Part shown: positions 52,422-61,933 of the stretch, in pieces | How positions within the stretch are numbered: the first letter of the stretch is position 1 | Layout: every line of letters begins with the position of its first letter | NCBI GenBank assembly: GCA_017552985.1 | Contig: JAFZNO010000076.1 | Span: forward strand, 1-64,000 | Length of the DNA: 64,000 nucleotides | Direction of reading: 5' to 3' | Origin: Lachnospiraceae bacterium | Lineage (GTDB): Bacteria; Bacillota; Clostridia; Lachnospirales; Lachnospiraceae | Translations under genes and position numbers: made by a program | The notes under the pieces: model-generated | Seen by the model: only the letters and a program-made list of their open reading frames with translations | Told to the model about the DNA's origin: nothing | Databases searched by the model: none

Positions 52422-53645
52422 ATGAATTACAAGGTTTTGGGACTTACGTTATTGACCGTAAGTTTTCTGTTCCGACAGGGCATAAAGTTTCTGGATTGGA
52501 AGTCAATGAAAAACCCCATACCGGCAAACGTTGATGACATATTTGATGCAGAGACGTACCGGAAGTGGAAGGGGTACCATACGGAAAAAGCCAAAGTTGG
52601 ACTTATTTCCGCTGTATGTGAATTCGTGGTGGCACTGCTTGCATTTGGATTTGATTGGTATGCAAGTTTTGCGGGATTATTTCCTGACCATCCCGTCTGG
52701 GGAATCTTTGCAGTCTTGCTGTTTGATTCTCTGATCCATTTGATCGAGTTGCCGTTTACCTATTATGACGATATTAAGATCGAGGGGAAATATGGATTTA
52801 ACCGTTCTACGAAGAAAACCTTTTGGGTGGATCAGGCGAAAAGTTTTATCATCGAACTGATCGTGATGACGCTTATAGGAATGCTGCTCATGGCGATCCA
52901 TAGGTGGCTGGGCGATTGGCTGATCCCGGTGATGGCAGCGACATTCACTCTCATCCTTCTCGCCATTACCTTCCTGTATCCCTTTTTTAGCAAGATATTC
53001 AATCATTTTGTGGATTTGGAGGACGGTGAACTAAAAGAGAAGCTGACTGCGCTACTTCAAAAGAACGGATACCACGTACGCGCAATCCGGGTGATGGACG
53101 CTTCAAGGCGTACCACGAAGATGAATGCATATTTTACCGGATTTGGAAAGATGAAGACCATTGTGCTTTACGATACGTTGAAGGAGGCCATGAGCGCGGA
53201 TGAAATTTGCGCCGTGTTTGCGCATGAGATGGGTCATGGCTTGCATAAGGATACGCTGAAGAGTAAGATTTTTACGTTCTTCCAAATGCTGATGCTGGCT
53301 TTCATGGCATGGTTTACGTTCCGGACGCCGGAGTTATTTACTGAATTTGGATTTCAGAACGTCAATTACGGATTTGCCATGATTCTCATCATGATCATTG
53401 AATTCCCTGTTATTTCGCCGCTTTATGACCTGATTGCAAACGTATTCTCCCGCAAGGCGGAATATCGTGCGGACGCACAGGCGGTAAAAGAAGGATATGC
53501 CGATGAGCTGGTCAGCGCGTTAAAGTTTCTTGCCAAGAGCAATTACGCGAATTTAAGCCCGGATCCCTTGGTCGTAAAGCTTCAGTATTCTCACCCCACG
53601 CTTAGCCAGAGAATTGATGCCATTGAAAAGAAGAATTTAAAGTGA
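52422..53645 (+). CDS. M48-family metallopeptidase, Ste24/CAAX type
   Basis: A 407-aa membrane zinc protease. Active site FAHEMGHGLHKD (HExxH) and third ligand Glu in KAEYRADAQAV. About six helices surround it, and the N-terminal half (~60-200) with LPFTYYDDIKIEGKYGFNRS (quoted in part) matches Ste24-like CAAX proteases. In bacteria it may act in membrane protein quality control. ATG 52422 follows GGAAAGGA. It follows the ABC permease by 38 bp and may be in its operon. Confidence 0.92.
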   Translation: MNYKVLGLTLLTVSFLFRQGIKFLDWKSMKNPIPANVDDIFDAETYRKWKGYHTEKAKVGLISAVCEFVVALLAFGFDWYASFAGLFPDHPVWGIFAVLLFDSLIHLIELPFTYYDDIKIEGKYGFNRSTKKTFWVDQAKSFIIELIVMTLIGMLLMAIHRWLGDWLIPVMAATFTLILLAITFLYPFFSKIFNHFVDLEDGELKEKLTALLQKNGYHVRAIRVMDASRRTTKMNAYFTGFGKMKTIVLYDTLKEAMSADEICAVFAHEMGHGLHKDTLKSKIFTFFQMLMLAFMAWFTFRTPELFTEFGFQNVNYGFAMILIMIIEFPVISPLYDLIANVFSRKAEYRADAQAVKEGYADELVSALKFLAKSNYANLSPDPLVVKLQYSHPTLSQRIDAIEKKNLK

Positions 53646-53653
53646 CGTCCCAC

Positions 53654-53706
53654 TTGCATTATTGGTCAGAGTCTGCTATATTCTAATTAGGCGCAACCGT
53701 TTGCGC
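53654..53706 (+). promoter_or_regulatory. Promoter and LacI-type operator of the galactan regulator
   Basis: TTGCAT (53654-53659), 17 bp, TATATT (53677-53682), then the palindrome GCGCAACCGTTTGCGC at 53691-53706, a LacI-family half-site pair. A related site is in front of the binding-protein gene, so the regulator probably controls both. Confidence 0.75.
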
Positions 53707-53729
53707 AAATAAACCCAAAGGGTGGAAAA

Positions 53730-54713
53730 ATGGACAACGAAAAGACAACGATCGACGACGTGGCAAAGGCCCTCGGCCTGTCAAAATCAACGGTATCCAG
53801 ATCCATATCCGGCAAGGGGAGGATCAGTGCCGACACGAGACAAAAGGTGCTCGATTACATCGAGGAGCGCAACTACAGGCCCAATCCGCTTGCCAAGGGC
53901 TTAAGTGAATCCAAGACTTATAACGTTGGCTGGGTGATCCCGGGAGATGACCATCTGACGTCGCTGTATTTCTATCAGCGATGCCTGCAGGGAGTGATAG
54001 GTGCCGCGGCAAAGGCCGACTATGACGTGCTGATCACCACCATCGGAAAGGATGACATTTCCGGCCTGAAGCGGATCACGGAAAATCACAAGGTTGACGG
54101 CGTGATCCTCGGGCGTACGCTCCGCAAGGACAAAGCCATCCGTTATCTCAAGGAGAAGGGAATTCCTTTTGTGGTAGTGGGATCCACGGAGGAAAAGGGC
54201 GTGATCCAGGTGGATAATGACCACGTGGCAGCCTGCAGGGAACTCACCTCCATACTCAGGATGAAGGGAGTAAAGCGCGCCGTTTTCATCGGCGGGGACA
54301 CCGGGCAGGTGGTTACCAACAGCCGTCTGCAGGGATTTCAGGAGGGGATGGAGGACGCCAGAACGCAGATCTACCTGGACTGTGTAAACAAGGACCGGGT
54401 GGACAGGGCCGTCGAGGCGGCCATCGCCTATGGAACGGACTGCATCGCATGCGAGGATGACAGAATCTGCCAGATGGTGATGGAAAAGTTGAAGGAGATG
54501 GAGCTGGAGGTACCCGCGGACCTAAAGGTGGCAAGCTTTTACGACAGTAAGTTGCTGGGAAATTATAAGCCGCAGATCACCGCCCTGAAGTATGACCCCA
54601 CGGAGCTTGGGAAAAAAGCCTGTGAAACTTTGATGGCCGTCATCAACGGGGAGAAGGTGGAAAACCGGCAGCTGCTCAGCTATGAAGTGCTGCTCAAGGG
54701 CTCAACCCAATAA
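53730..54713 (+). CDS. LacI-family regulator of the galactan locus
   Basis: A 327-aa regulator. The N-terminal helix-turn-helix (~6-55: TIDDVAKALGLSKSTVSRS, quoted to 19, then NYRPNPLAKGL as the hinge) is followed by a sugar-binding domain (~60-320). It stands first in the locus and has a LacI palindrome in its promoter, repeated before the binding-protein gene. The natural inducer is probably a galacto-oligosaccharide (inference from neighbours). Confidence 0.92.
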   Translation: MDNEKTTIDDVAKALGLSKSTVSRSISGKGRISADTRQKVLDYIEERNYRPNPLAKGLSESKTYNVGWVIPGDDHLTSLYFYQRCLQGVIGAAAKADYDVLITTIGKDDISGLKRITENHKVDGVILGRTLRKDKAIRYLKEKGIPFVVVGSTEEKGVIQVDNDHVAACRELTSILRMKGVKRAVFIGGDTGQVVTNSRLQGFQEGMEDARTQIYLDCVNKDRVDRAVEAAIAYGTDCIACEDDRICQMVMEKLKEMELEVPADLKVASFYDSKLLGNYKPQITALKYDPTELGKKACETLMAVINGEKVENRQLLSYEVLLKGSTQ

Positions 54714-54762
54714 AAATATGGCTTGGTAAAACCTTTTACGTCGGGAAATTTTGAATATCGTA

Positions 54763-54815
54763 TTGACAAGACGCCATATAATTGGTAAAATTTCACATAG
54801 AGCAACCGATTGCGC
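54763..54815 (+). promoter_or_regulatory. Promoter and LacI-type operator of the sugar transport operon
   Basis: TTGACA (54763-54768), 17 bp, TAAAAT (54786-54791). GAGCAACCGATTGCGC at 54800-54815 overlaps the expected transcription start and matches the operator at 53691-53706. Confidence 0.82.
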
Positions 54816-54870
54816 AAAACCGCAATTGAATAATTTTTACAAGGATTGCTATAAGGGAGGATAAGAGGAC

Positions 54871-56193
54871 ATGAGAAAAAGAGCATTAGCACTGTTAATG
54901 ACGTGTGTTTTGTCCATGACGGCTCTTGCGGGCTGCGGCGGCAATACGGGAGGTAGCAGCGAGGCCGGAGTTCAATCTACGGCGAGCAGCGAATCCGGCG
55001 CGGGAGAGATCCAGAAGCTGGATGAGAAAACTGCGGCGAGCGCAATTGACAATCTGGTGGCAAACACCAAGGATACCGTACAGCTTACCGTTTGGGCATC
55101 TGAGATGGATCAGGATTTCACCCAGACGCTCCTGGATCAGTTCAAGGCAAAGTACCCTAGCGTTAAGTTTGATTTCCAGTTGGGCATTCAGTCAGAGGCT
55201 GGCGCAAAGGACGCGGTAATGGCGGATCCCACCGCTGCTGCTGACGTATATGCGTTTGCAGACGACCAGCTCATCGAGCTCATCAACGTAAAGGGTCTTA
55301 CGGAAGTAAGCACCGCTTACACCTACGACGTGGCTTCCGAGAATTCCGCAAGTTCCATCGCGGCAGCTACCTATAACGGAAAAGTATACGCATACCCCAT
55401 GACGGGTGACAACGGCTACTTCATGTATTACAACAGCAGCATCTTCTCCGCTGAAGACATGGTAAGCTTCGACAAGATGGTAGAAGTTGCTAAGCAGAAG
55501 GGCGTGACCATCGGTTATCAGAAGGGCGGCTGGTATCTCCACGGTTTCTTCGATGCAGAAGGCACTGGACACTATGCAGACCTTCAGAGCGACGGCAGCA
55601 CCACTTGTAACTGGAACGACCAGGTTGGCGTTGACATTGCAAACGCGATCATCCAGTATGCAAAGGACGGCGTTCTGGTAATGGCAGACGACAGCACCGC
55701 AGCTGAAGCCTTCAAGGCAGGCACCATGGGTGCGGTAGTCAGCGGTACCTGGGCAGCACAGACCTTCTCCGATGCACTTGGTTCCAACTACGCAGCTTGC
55801 ATCATGCCGAAGTTCAAGGCAGGCGGCAAAGAGTATCAGATGACCGCATACCTCGGCTTCAAGCTGATCGGCGTTAACCCTAACAGCGCATATCTGCCTT
55901 GGGCAATGCTTCTGGCTGAGTACTTAACCTGTGAAGAGAGCCAGATCGCAAGATTCCAGGCTAGACAGTTAGGACCCTCCAACGTTAAGGCAGCTTCTTC
56001 TGACGCAGTACTCTCAGACGTGGCAATCGCAGCCATCTCCGCACAGGGCGCTCACGGAACGCTTCAGAGAGTGGGCGGTAACTACTGGGCATCCAGCGAA
56101 TCACTTTCAGACATTCTGATCAGCGGCAATCCTGACGGACAGGATATTCAGAAGCTTCTGGATGACGCGGTGAGCGGAATTACTGCAAAATAA
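54871..56193 (+). CDS. Sugar ABC transporter substrate-binding lipoprotein
   Basis: A 440-aa binding protein (MalE-type, family 1). Signal peptide with lipobox ALAGCGG; a short S/G/E-rich linker; then the binding fold beginning VQLTVWASEMDQDF (~70). YPMTGDNGYFMYYNSSIF is the hinge region typical of oligosaccharide binders. In this locus it probably binds galacto-oligosaccharides, like GanS of Bacillus subtilis. Codon choice is more biased than in neighbours, as expected for a highly expressed gene. The terminator behind it would lower permease expression. Confidence 0.9.
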   Translation: MRKRALALLMTCVLSMTALAGCGGNTGGSSEAGVQSTASSESGAGEIQKLDEKTAASAIDNLVANTKDTVQLTVWASEMDQDFTQTLLDQFKAKYPSVKFDFQLGIQSEAGAKDAVMADPTAAADVYAFADDQLIELINVKGLTEVSTAYTYDVASENSASSIAAATYNGKVYAYPMTGDNGYFMYYNSSIFSAEDMVSFDKMVEVAKQKGVTIGYQKGGWYLHGFFDAEGTGHYADLQSDGSTTCNWNDQVGVDIANAIIQYAKDGVLVMADDSTAAEAFKAGTMGAVVSGTWAAQTFSDALGSNYAACIMPKFKAGGKEYQMTAYLGFKLIGVNPNSAYLPWAMLLAEYLTCEESQIARFQARQLGPSNVKAASSDAVLSDVAIAAISAQGAHGTLQRVGGNYWASSESLSDILISGNPDGQDIQKLLDDAVSGITAK

Positions 56194-56209
56194 ATTGGAT
56201 CCTTAGTAA

Positions 56210-56247
56210 CCCCATATGAGAGCGGTGGCAATCATATGGGGTTTTTT
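56210..56247 (+). terminator. Hairpin between binding-protein and permease genes
   Basis: CCCCATATGA and TCATATGGGG form a 10-bp stem followed by T6. Placed after the binding-protein gene, it probably lets only part of the transcripts continue, giving excess binding protein. Confidence 0.85.
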
Positions 56248-56277
56248 CTATCAAAAATAGTGTGAAAAGGAGAAAAA

Positions 56278-57738
56278 ATGGCTACGGAAAAAGCAAAACA
56301 AAAAAAGTTATTCGCACAAACTGCCTTTGCACGATATTTTCTGGATTTCGGAGAGGCAATTGCCAAAGGAGACTGGGCTGTAAAGGCCTCTTTGGGCGTG
56401 ATGGGCATGAGTTTCTTTAAGAGAAAGCAGATTGCAAAAGGCGTTCTGGTCACTTTGGTGCAGCTGGCCTACCTTCTTTGCCTTATTCTTTTTTCCATTC
56501 CAAATCTTGCAAAGTTCTCTACCCTGGGAACGGTGCAGTATCAGGATCCGAAGATCAACCCCCTCACCTTTGAGGTGGAGCAGTTCCCTTACGACAATTC
56601 TTTCCTGATCCTGATCTATGGCATTGCGTCGCTGTTCCTGCTCTTTGTATTTCTGCTGTATTACGTTCATAACGTTAAGCGGGCATACGCAGTGATGCTT
56701 GACGAAAAGAATGGAAAGCATGTCAATTCCTTTAAGGAAGACCTGAAGCAGATGCTGGGAAAGAAGTTCCACGTAACCTTGATGAGCATCCCCGCCATCG
56801 GCGTGGTCCTGATGAACATCCTTCCGCTGCTTGTGCTGATTGCCATAGCGTTCACCAACTATGACAAAAACCACATGCCTCCCGGAACCCTCTTTACCTG
56901 GGTCGGCTTCGAAAACTTTACGGACCTCTTTGGCGGAAAGTTGAGCCTTACCTTTGGATACGCATTCAAAAAGGTTCTTGCCTGGACTCTGACGTGGGCG
57001 TTCCTTGCAACCTTTACCTGCTTTATCGGCGGTATTTTACTGGCACTGCTCATCAACTCCGAGGGCGTAAAACTCCCTAAGATGTGGAGAACCCTCTTCG
57101 TTATCGCCATCGCAGTTCCGCAGTTCGTAACGCTGATCCTGGTGAGAAACTTCTTCGCGGATCAGGGTATCTTTAATCAGATCTGTCAGAACCTGGGAAT
57201 CCTGGATCTCTGTAAGAACCTGGGACTCGTGAACAAAAACGCGGTGTTTATCCCGTTCCTGACGGATAAGAACTGGACCAAGGTCATGATCATACTGATC
57301 AACATCTGGGTAGGTATCCCTTACCAAATGCTGATCGCAACCGGCGTGCTGATGAACGCACCCAAGGATCAGCTGGAGAGCGCAAGGATCGACGGCGCAA
57401 ACAAGTGGAAGATCTTCTGGAGGATCATCATCCCTTACATCCTGGTGGTGCAGGGACCTGCATTGATCACGGACTTTGTACGAAACATCAACAACTTCAA
57501 CGTAATCTATCTGCTCACGCAGGACGTATACATCACCCAGGATGCGGGACTCTACAAGTCCAATGCAAAGGAAGTCGACCTGCTGGTAACCTGGCTCTTT
57601 AGACTGACGCAGGAAGAGCAGAACTATAAGATGGCATCCGTTATCGGTATCATAGTATTTGTGATCAGCGTGGTATTTACCCTGATTTCCTACTCAAGAC
57701 TGATGAAGGGCGGAAGAGAGGAGGATTACCAGATATGA
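56278..57738 (+). CDS. Sugar ABC transporter permease, MalF-like
   Basis: A 486-aa permease. After an N-terminal extension of ~180 residues with three helices, the transport domain (~185-480) contains the EAA loop GVLMNAPKDQLESARIDGAN with ATPase contact, then FWRIIIPYILVVQGPALI. The long N-terminal part is usual for MalF of maltodextrin/galactan systems. AAAGGAG fits the ATG. It overlaps the next permease by 4 bp. Confidence 0.92.
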   Translation: MATEKAKQKKLFAQTAFARYFLDFGEAIAKGDWAVKASLGVMGMSFFKRKQIAKGVLVTLVQLAYLLCLILFSIPNLAKFSTLGTVQYQDPKINPLTFEVEQFPYDNSFLILIYGIASLFLLFVFLLYYVHNVKRAYAVMLDEKNGKHVNSFKEDLKQMLGKKFHVTLMSIPAIGVVLMNILPLLVLIAIAFTNYDKNHMPPGTLFTWVGFENFTDLFGGKLSLTFGYAFKKVLAWTLTWAFLATFTCFIGGILLALLINSEGVKLPKMWRTLFVIAIAVPQFVTLILVRNFFADQGIFNQICQNLGILDLCKNLGLVNKNAVFIPFLTDKNWTKVMIILINIWVGIPYQMLIATGVLMNAPKDQLESARIDGANKWKIFWRIIIPYILVVQGPALITDFVRNINNFNVIYLLTQDVYITQDAGLYKSNAKEVDLLVTWLFRLTQEEQNYKMASVIGIIVFVISVVFTLISYSRLMKGGREEDYQI

Positions 57739-58640
57739 TGAGTCAAATGGATAAGTCAGGCGATGGCATTCTCATAAGGCAAAAGATGGGCATGTCCCAA
57801 AAAAGAAGGATTGGCGGCGCCTTTAAGACCGTATTGCTGTTCATTTTGGCCTGCATATGGCTGATTCCCATCCTGTGGCTTCTTGTCACGGCTTTCAGCG
57901 CATATCCCGGCATGAGCAGAACGAGATTTTTCCCGGAAAAGTGGACGCTGGATAATTTCAACAGATTGTTCTTCCATCCGGATTCGATCCTGCAGTATGG
58001 AAGATGGTTTTTTAACACCCTTGTCATTGCGCTCTTTACCTGTATCGTATCCAGTATTTTCGTGCTGATGGTGAGCTATTCGCTGAGCTGCATGCGTTTC
58101 CCGGGCAGACAGGGAATCATTCGTTTCTCGATGATACTGGGCATGTTCCCCGGCGCCCTGTCAATGATCGCAGTGTACTTCATCATGAAGTCCATCGGTC
58201 TTACCAATTCCCATATCGGAATGGTGGTGGTATATTCCGCCGGATCGGGCTTGGGATATCTGATCGTGAAAGGTTTTATGGACACCGTACCGGCGTCCAT
58301 GCGAGAGGCTGCCAAGATAGAAGGGGCGAACGAATTCATGATCTTCACTAAGGTAATGCTCCCGCTTTGCCGTCCGATCATTGTTTACACCGTGATCAGT
58401 ACGTTCCTGGGACCTTGGTCGGATTTCATGTTTGCAAGACTGATGCTCAATTCCGGTCTTTCGAAGGACTGGACGGTTGCCATCGGTTTGTACAATATGC
58501 TGGATAAATCCCTGATCGGCCAGAACTTCTCTGCTTTCTGTGCAGGCGGTCTGGTGATCTCCATCCCCATCGCAATCCTCTTTGCCATCATGCAGAAGTA
58601 TTACGTTGAGGGCGTGACCAGCGGTTCAACGAAGGGTTAA
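57735..58640 (+). CDS. Sugar ABC transporter permease, MalG-like
   Basis: A 301-aa permease with six helices. The EAA loop is DTVPASMREAAKIEGANEF, followed by FTKVMLPLCRPIIVY. It pairs with the MalF-like protein. No ATPase gene is in the locus, so energy probably comes from a shared MsmX/MsmK-type ATPase, as in the ganSPQ system. Confidence 0.92.
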   Translation: MMSQMDKSGDGILIRQKMGMSQKRRIGGAFKTVLLFILACIWLIPILWLLVTAFSAYPGMSRTRFFPEKWTLDNFNRLFFHPDSILQYGRWFFNTLVIALFTCIVSSIFVLMVSYSLSCMRFPGRQGIIRFSMILGMFPGALSMIAVYFIMKSIGLTNSHIGMVVVYSAGSGLGYLIVKGFMDTVPASMREAAKIEGANEFMIFTKVMLPLCRPIIVYTVISTFLGPWSDFMFARLMLNSGLSKDWTVAIGLYNMLDKSLIGQNFSAFCAGGLVISIPIAILFAIMQKYYVEGVTSGSTKG

Positions 58641-58688
58641 AACCCATAGAAATAAAAGAAACGGATCGGATTTTAGAAAGGACGGAAA

Positions 58689-60530
58689 ATGGAAAATACG
58701 TTTGTGGTTAACGTCATCCACAGGCCGGAGATGGTGCCTGAATATGCTGAGAAGGTGACGGGACAGGGAAAGGCTGAGGACATCGGAAGAAAGGCACTTT
58801 TGACCGAATCCCTGGACATCTTCAAGTTTCAGCAAAAGACCGCACATGACAACGGTTTGAAGTGCACCATTCAGATGACCTATGCTTCCTTGTTTAACGA
58901 GGAGGCGGTTCAGCTGGCCAAGGATGATCATGAAAAATATGGGGATGAGATCGCATTGACCCTGCTTGGGCTCCCCTGCAAGGAGTTTCGCGAGAAGTAC
59001 AAGACAAAGGATTTCTGCATCTGGATGTTCTCCATGGAAGACAAGAAGAACATCGTGGATGATGTGTTTGGAAAGTTTTATGAGTGCTTTGGCTTTTATC
59101 CCGAGTCCACCGGTTCTTATTACATGGACGCGGAGCTGACGAACTATATCAAGGAAAAGTACCCTTCCATCAAGTGCGCAGTGGCCACCTGCTGGGAGGA
59201 GGGTCCGAAGGCATATCATACCACCAACAATTCCTGGTATACCCTGTTTGACGGTGGCCCCTGGAACCCCTGGATCCCGTCGAAGCAGAACACGCATGCG
59301 CCTGCCGCGAACGAGGCTGAGGATTCCGGCATCGTGGCGATCCCGCATCTTTCGAGAGACCTTTTGGCGTGCTATGACGGTAACGGCTCCAATTTTGGAA
59401 CCCATCCCCAGAACGTGCTGAGAGGCATGATCTATGACACGAAGACCTGGGAGTATCCCTATCTTTACAATCTGATCGACCAGTACCGGCACCTTGCGAA
59501 GTACAATAACGGCTATTCCTACAACATGATGTTTGTGGGACCCGGCTGGCTGAACAAGATGGGCCGTTGGGAGCAACCCTATGAGCTCCTGAAGAAATCC
59601 TATGAGGACGGCATGCGCTATTACGGCGAGCTCAAGAAAGAGGGCAAGCTGATTGACCTTACCATGGCGGAGTTTGCTGACTTCTACAGGGCAAACAAGA
59701 CCTATACGGAGCCGGAGTGCGCGCTTTGGAAAGACATTCTCTATGGCTCGAACAAGCAGTTATTCTGGTACGTGGATCCCTTTATGAGAGCCTGCGTGAA
59801 CATGGACCAGGGCGGCGCCATCGTTGACCTGCGTCCTTACGTTGCCAAGCTTAAATGGGAGGTTGGCATTGGAACGCCGCACGTGCAGGATGCTTCCTAC
59901 CCGTTCCTGATCCAGGAAAAGTACAGGGCCGGATATTTCACCCATTATGCCGGAGAGGGCACGGTGCGCAGCGCGAAGATCTGCTGCGGCGCGGAGGAAG
60001 TGGACCTGTGTCTTTGCAGGACGCACGCAACCTTCTCTCAGGAAGGGAAGAACAGGGTTCTGACCCTGGATCCCGTAGACATTGAGTTTGCAGAGGTGAG
60101 CGTAAAGCTTCAGACGAAGGTGATCTTCCCCGAGGGTGAGAGCAGGATCCAGATCAGCAGGGAAATCCTCGAAGTCAGTGATCCGGCGGCCGAGATCAGT
60201 ATCAACGAATACATGGTAGCCTGCTACGGTACCACGGAGTATCCGGAGGACATGACCTCCATCAAGCTCTCCGTAGGTGATGGCGCAGACGCGAAAAAGA
60301 TCGAATATGCCTACAAATGCAGGGAAGCTGCCGTGGAAGGAGCTAAGGTGGCGGAGGCCATCATCCCGCCCGTGCAGACAAAGGTGACGCTCACGACGGA
60401 TGCGGATGACGCTACGAGCTACGTCAAGGAAGGCTATGCGTTTTCACCGATGTTCACGCTGGGTATGACAAAGAAGATCAGAAAGGGAGAGGTGATCAAC
60501 ACGTGGCTCAATCTGGAAAAGGCAAACTAA
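58689..60530 (+). CDS. 613-aa protein of unknown function in the galactan locus
   Basis: A soluble 613-aa protein without signal peptide. The first ~400 residues look like an alpha/beta barrel of the glycoside hydrolase/deacetylase kind (GFYPESTGSYYMDAELTNYI, quoted to 20; WEEGPKAYHTTNN; FDGGPWNPW; IPHLSRDLLACYD), rich in Trp, Tyr, Asp and Glu suited to sugar binding. The C-terminal ~200 residues are beta-rich. I cannot assign a family. Its position between the permeases and GH53 suggests a cytoplasmic enzyme that acts on imported galacto-oligosaccharides, a place often held by a beta-galactosidase. AAAGGACGG precedes the ATG. Confidence 0.7.
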   Translation: MENTFVVNVIHRPEMVPEYAEKVTGQGKAEDIGRKALLTESLDIFKFQQKTAHDNGLKCTIQMTYASLFNEEAVQLAKDDHEKYGDEIALTLLGLPCKEFREKYKTKDFCIWMFSMEDKKNIVDDVFGKFYECFGFYPESTGSYYMDAELTNYIKEKYPSIKCAVATCWEEGPKAYHTTNNSWYTLFDGGPWNPWIPSKQNTHAPAANEAEDSGIVAIPHLSRDLLACYDGNGSNFGTHPQNVLRGMIYDTKTWEYPYLYNLIDQYRHLAKYNNGYSYNMMFVGPGWLNKMGRWEQPYELLKKSYEDGMRYYGELKKEGKLIDLTMAEFADFYRANKTYTEPECALWKDILYGSNKQLFWYVDPFMRACVNMDQGGAIVDLRPYVAKLKWEVGIGTPHVQDASYPFLIQEKYRAGYFTHYAGEGTVRSAKICCGAEEVDLCLCRTHATFSQEGKNRVLTLDPVDIEFAEVSVKLQTKVIFPEGESRIQISREILEVSDPAAEISINEYMVACYGTTEYPEDMTSIKLSVGDGADAKKIEYAYKCREAAVEGAKVAEAIIPPVQTKVTLTTDADDATSYVKEGYAFSPMFTLGMTKKIRKGEVINTWLNLEKAN

Positions 60531-60715
60531 ATTACAGATGTCCCTCCTGCTTTATGCGGGATCTGGACATTGACATGTTCTATGACAAGGACAAGAAAGA
60601 GTACTACTGCCTGCGCTGCCAGTATACCGGCTCGGAGGAGGACGTGCTTGAAAAGAATGAGATGATCCGTTTCCGTTACCGGAAGATGATGGAACGCATC
60701 ACGGATTTTGATTAA
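60503..60715 (+). CDS. Small zinc-ribbon protein
   Basis: A 70-aa protein with CPSC at 13-16 and CLRC at 36-39, the two knuckles of a zinc ribbon, followed by a charged helix. The start is GTG at 60503, inside the end of the preceding gene (28-bp overlap), with GGGAGAGGT 9 bp before. Similar mini-proteins occur in Lachnospiraceae; the function is unknown. Confidence 0.65.
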   Translation: MAQSGKGKLNYRCPSCFMRDLDIDMFYDKDKKEYYCLRCQYTGSEEDVLEKNEMIRFRYRKMMERITDFD

Positions 60716-60767
60716 AAACGTGGCGCATGGTAAGTTTTGGCTGCGGACGAAATGAAGGAGTACAACG

Positions 60768-61862
60768 TTGGACTTTATCAAAGGAATGGACGTCTCTACG
60801 CTTTTGGAAGAAGAGCGTTGTGGAGCAAAGTATTATGATCATGGCGTACGAAAAGAGCTTTTGGATATCCTGAAAAGCTACGGGTGTAACTACGTAAGGC
60901 TTCGTCTTTGGAATGATCCCTATGCCGAGGACGGCAGGCCCTATGGTGCCGGGACCAATGACCTTGAGACGACCATGGAGTTGGCAAAGCGCGCCCTGGG
61001 AAAGGGAATGGGATTTCTTCTCGATTTCCACTACAGTGATTTCTGGGCAGATCCCGGAAAGCAAAACGTTCCCAAGGCGTGGCGCGGCCACGACGCGGAA
61101 GAGCTTTCGAAGGACGTATACGCCTACACAAAAGAAGTGATGGAGACTCTGAAGAGGGAAAACGCCATGCCGACCATGGTGCAGATCGGGAATGAGATCA
61201 CCAACGGGCTTCTCTGGCCCTATGGCAAAAAGCCGGAGTTTGACAACATTGCAAAGCTTGTCAGCGCCGGGATCAAGGCCGTCAGAGAGGTTGACGAAAA
61301 GCTTCCCGTGATGATCCATCTGGATAACGGTGGCAATAACGAAATGTACGTCGAGTGGTTCGAAAATTACGTTAAGAGGGGCCTCGACTTTGACATTCTC
61401 GGGCTTTCCTACTATCCGTTCTGGCACGGCACGCTGGACGCACTGTCCTATAACATGAAGGACATGGCGTGCAGGTATGGCAAGAAGATCGTGGTGGCGG
61501 AAGTGTCCATGGGCTTTAGCACTGAGGATTACAGGCGCTATGAAGGGATCGACGAAAGTGAACTCAAAGGGATGGCGACCAAGGAAGAATTGACAAAATC
61601 CCTGGAATATCCCATGACGCCCATGGGACAGGCAGATTTCATGAAGGACGTGATGCGCCGGATCAAGGAAGTGCCAGGCGGCCTTGGCTTCTTCTACTGG
61701 GAACCCGCTTGGGTGCCAGTTCCGGGATGCGGCTGGGCAACGGAGGCTGCGCTGGAGTATACGGGAGAGCAGGGACCGGGAGGAAACGAGTGGGCAAACC
61801 AGGCGCTGTTCGACTACGAAGGCAACGCATTGCCCGCGCTTACCGCCATTAGAGATGCGTAA
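60768..61862 (+). CDS. Arabinogalactan endo-beta-1,4-galactanase, GH53, intracellular
   Basis: A 364-aa glycoside hydrolase family 53 enzyme, consisting of the catalytic barrel only and lacking a signal peptide. FIKGMDVSTLL, YVRLRLWNDPY, LLDFHYSDFWADP, the acid/base Glu143 (QIGNEITNG), LSYYPFWHG and the nucleophile Glu245 (VVAEVSMG) are all present. It would cut imported beta-1,4-galactan oligosaccharides. The start is TTG at 60768 behind AAGGAG. Confidence 0.92.
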   Translation: MDFIKGMDVSTLLEEERCGAKYYDHGVRKELLDILKSYGCNYVRLRLWNDPYAEDGRPYGAGTNDLETTMELAKRALGKGMGFLLDFHYSDFWADPGKQNVPKAWRGHDAEELSKDVYAYTKEVMETLKRENAMPTMVQIGNEITNGLLWPYGKKPEFDNIAKLVSAGIKAVREVDEKLPVMIHLDNGGNNEMYVEWFENYVKRGLDFDILGLSYYPFWHGTLDALSYNMKDMACRYGKKIVVAEVSMGFSTEDYRRYEGIDESELKGMATKEELTKSLEYPMTPMGQADFMKDVMRRIKEVPGGLGFFYWEPAWVPVPGCGWATEAALEYTGEQGPGGNEWANQALFDYEGNALPALTAIRDA

Positions 61863-61933
61863 GTGACCTAGAGCAAATGAAAGACCTAACTGATTATCTC
61901 AAATTTTGAAGATACCATGGAATAACATTTGAA

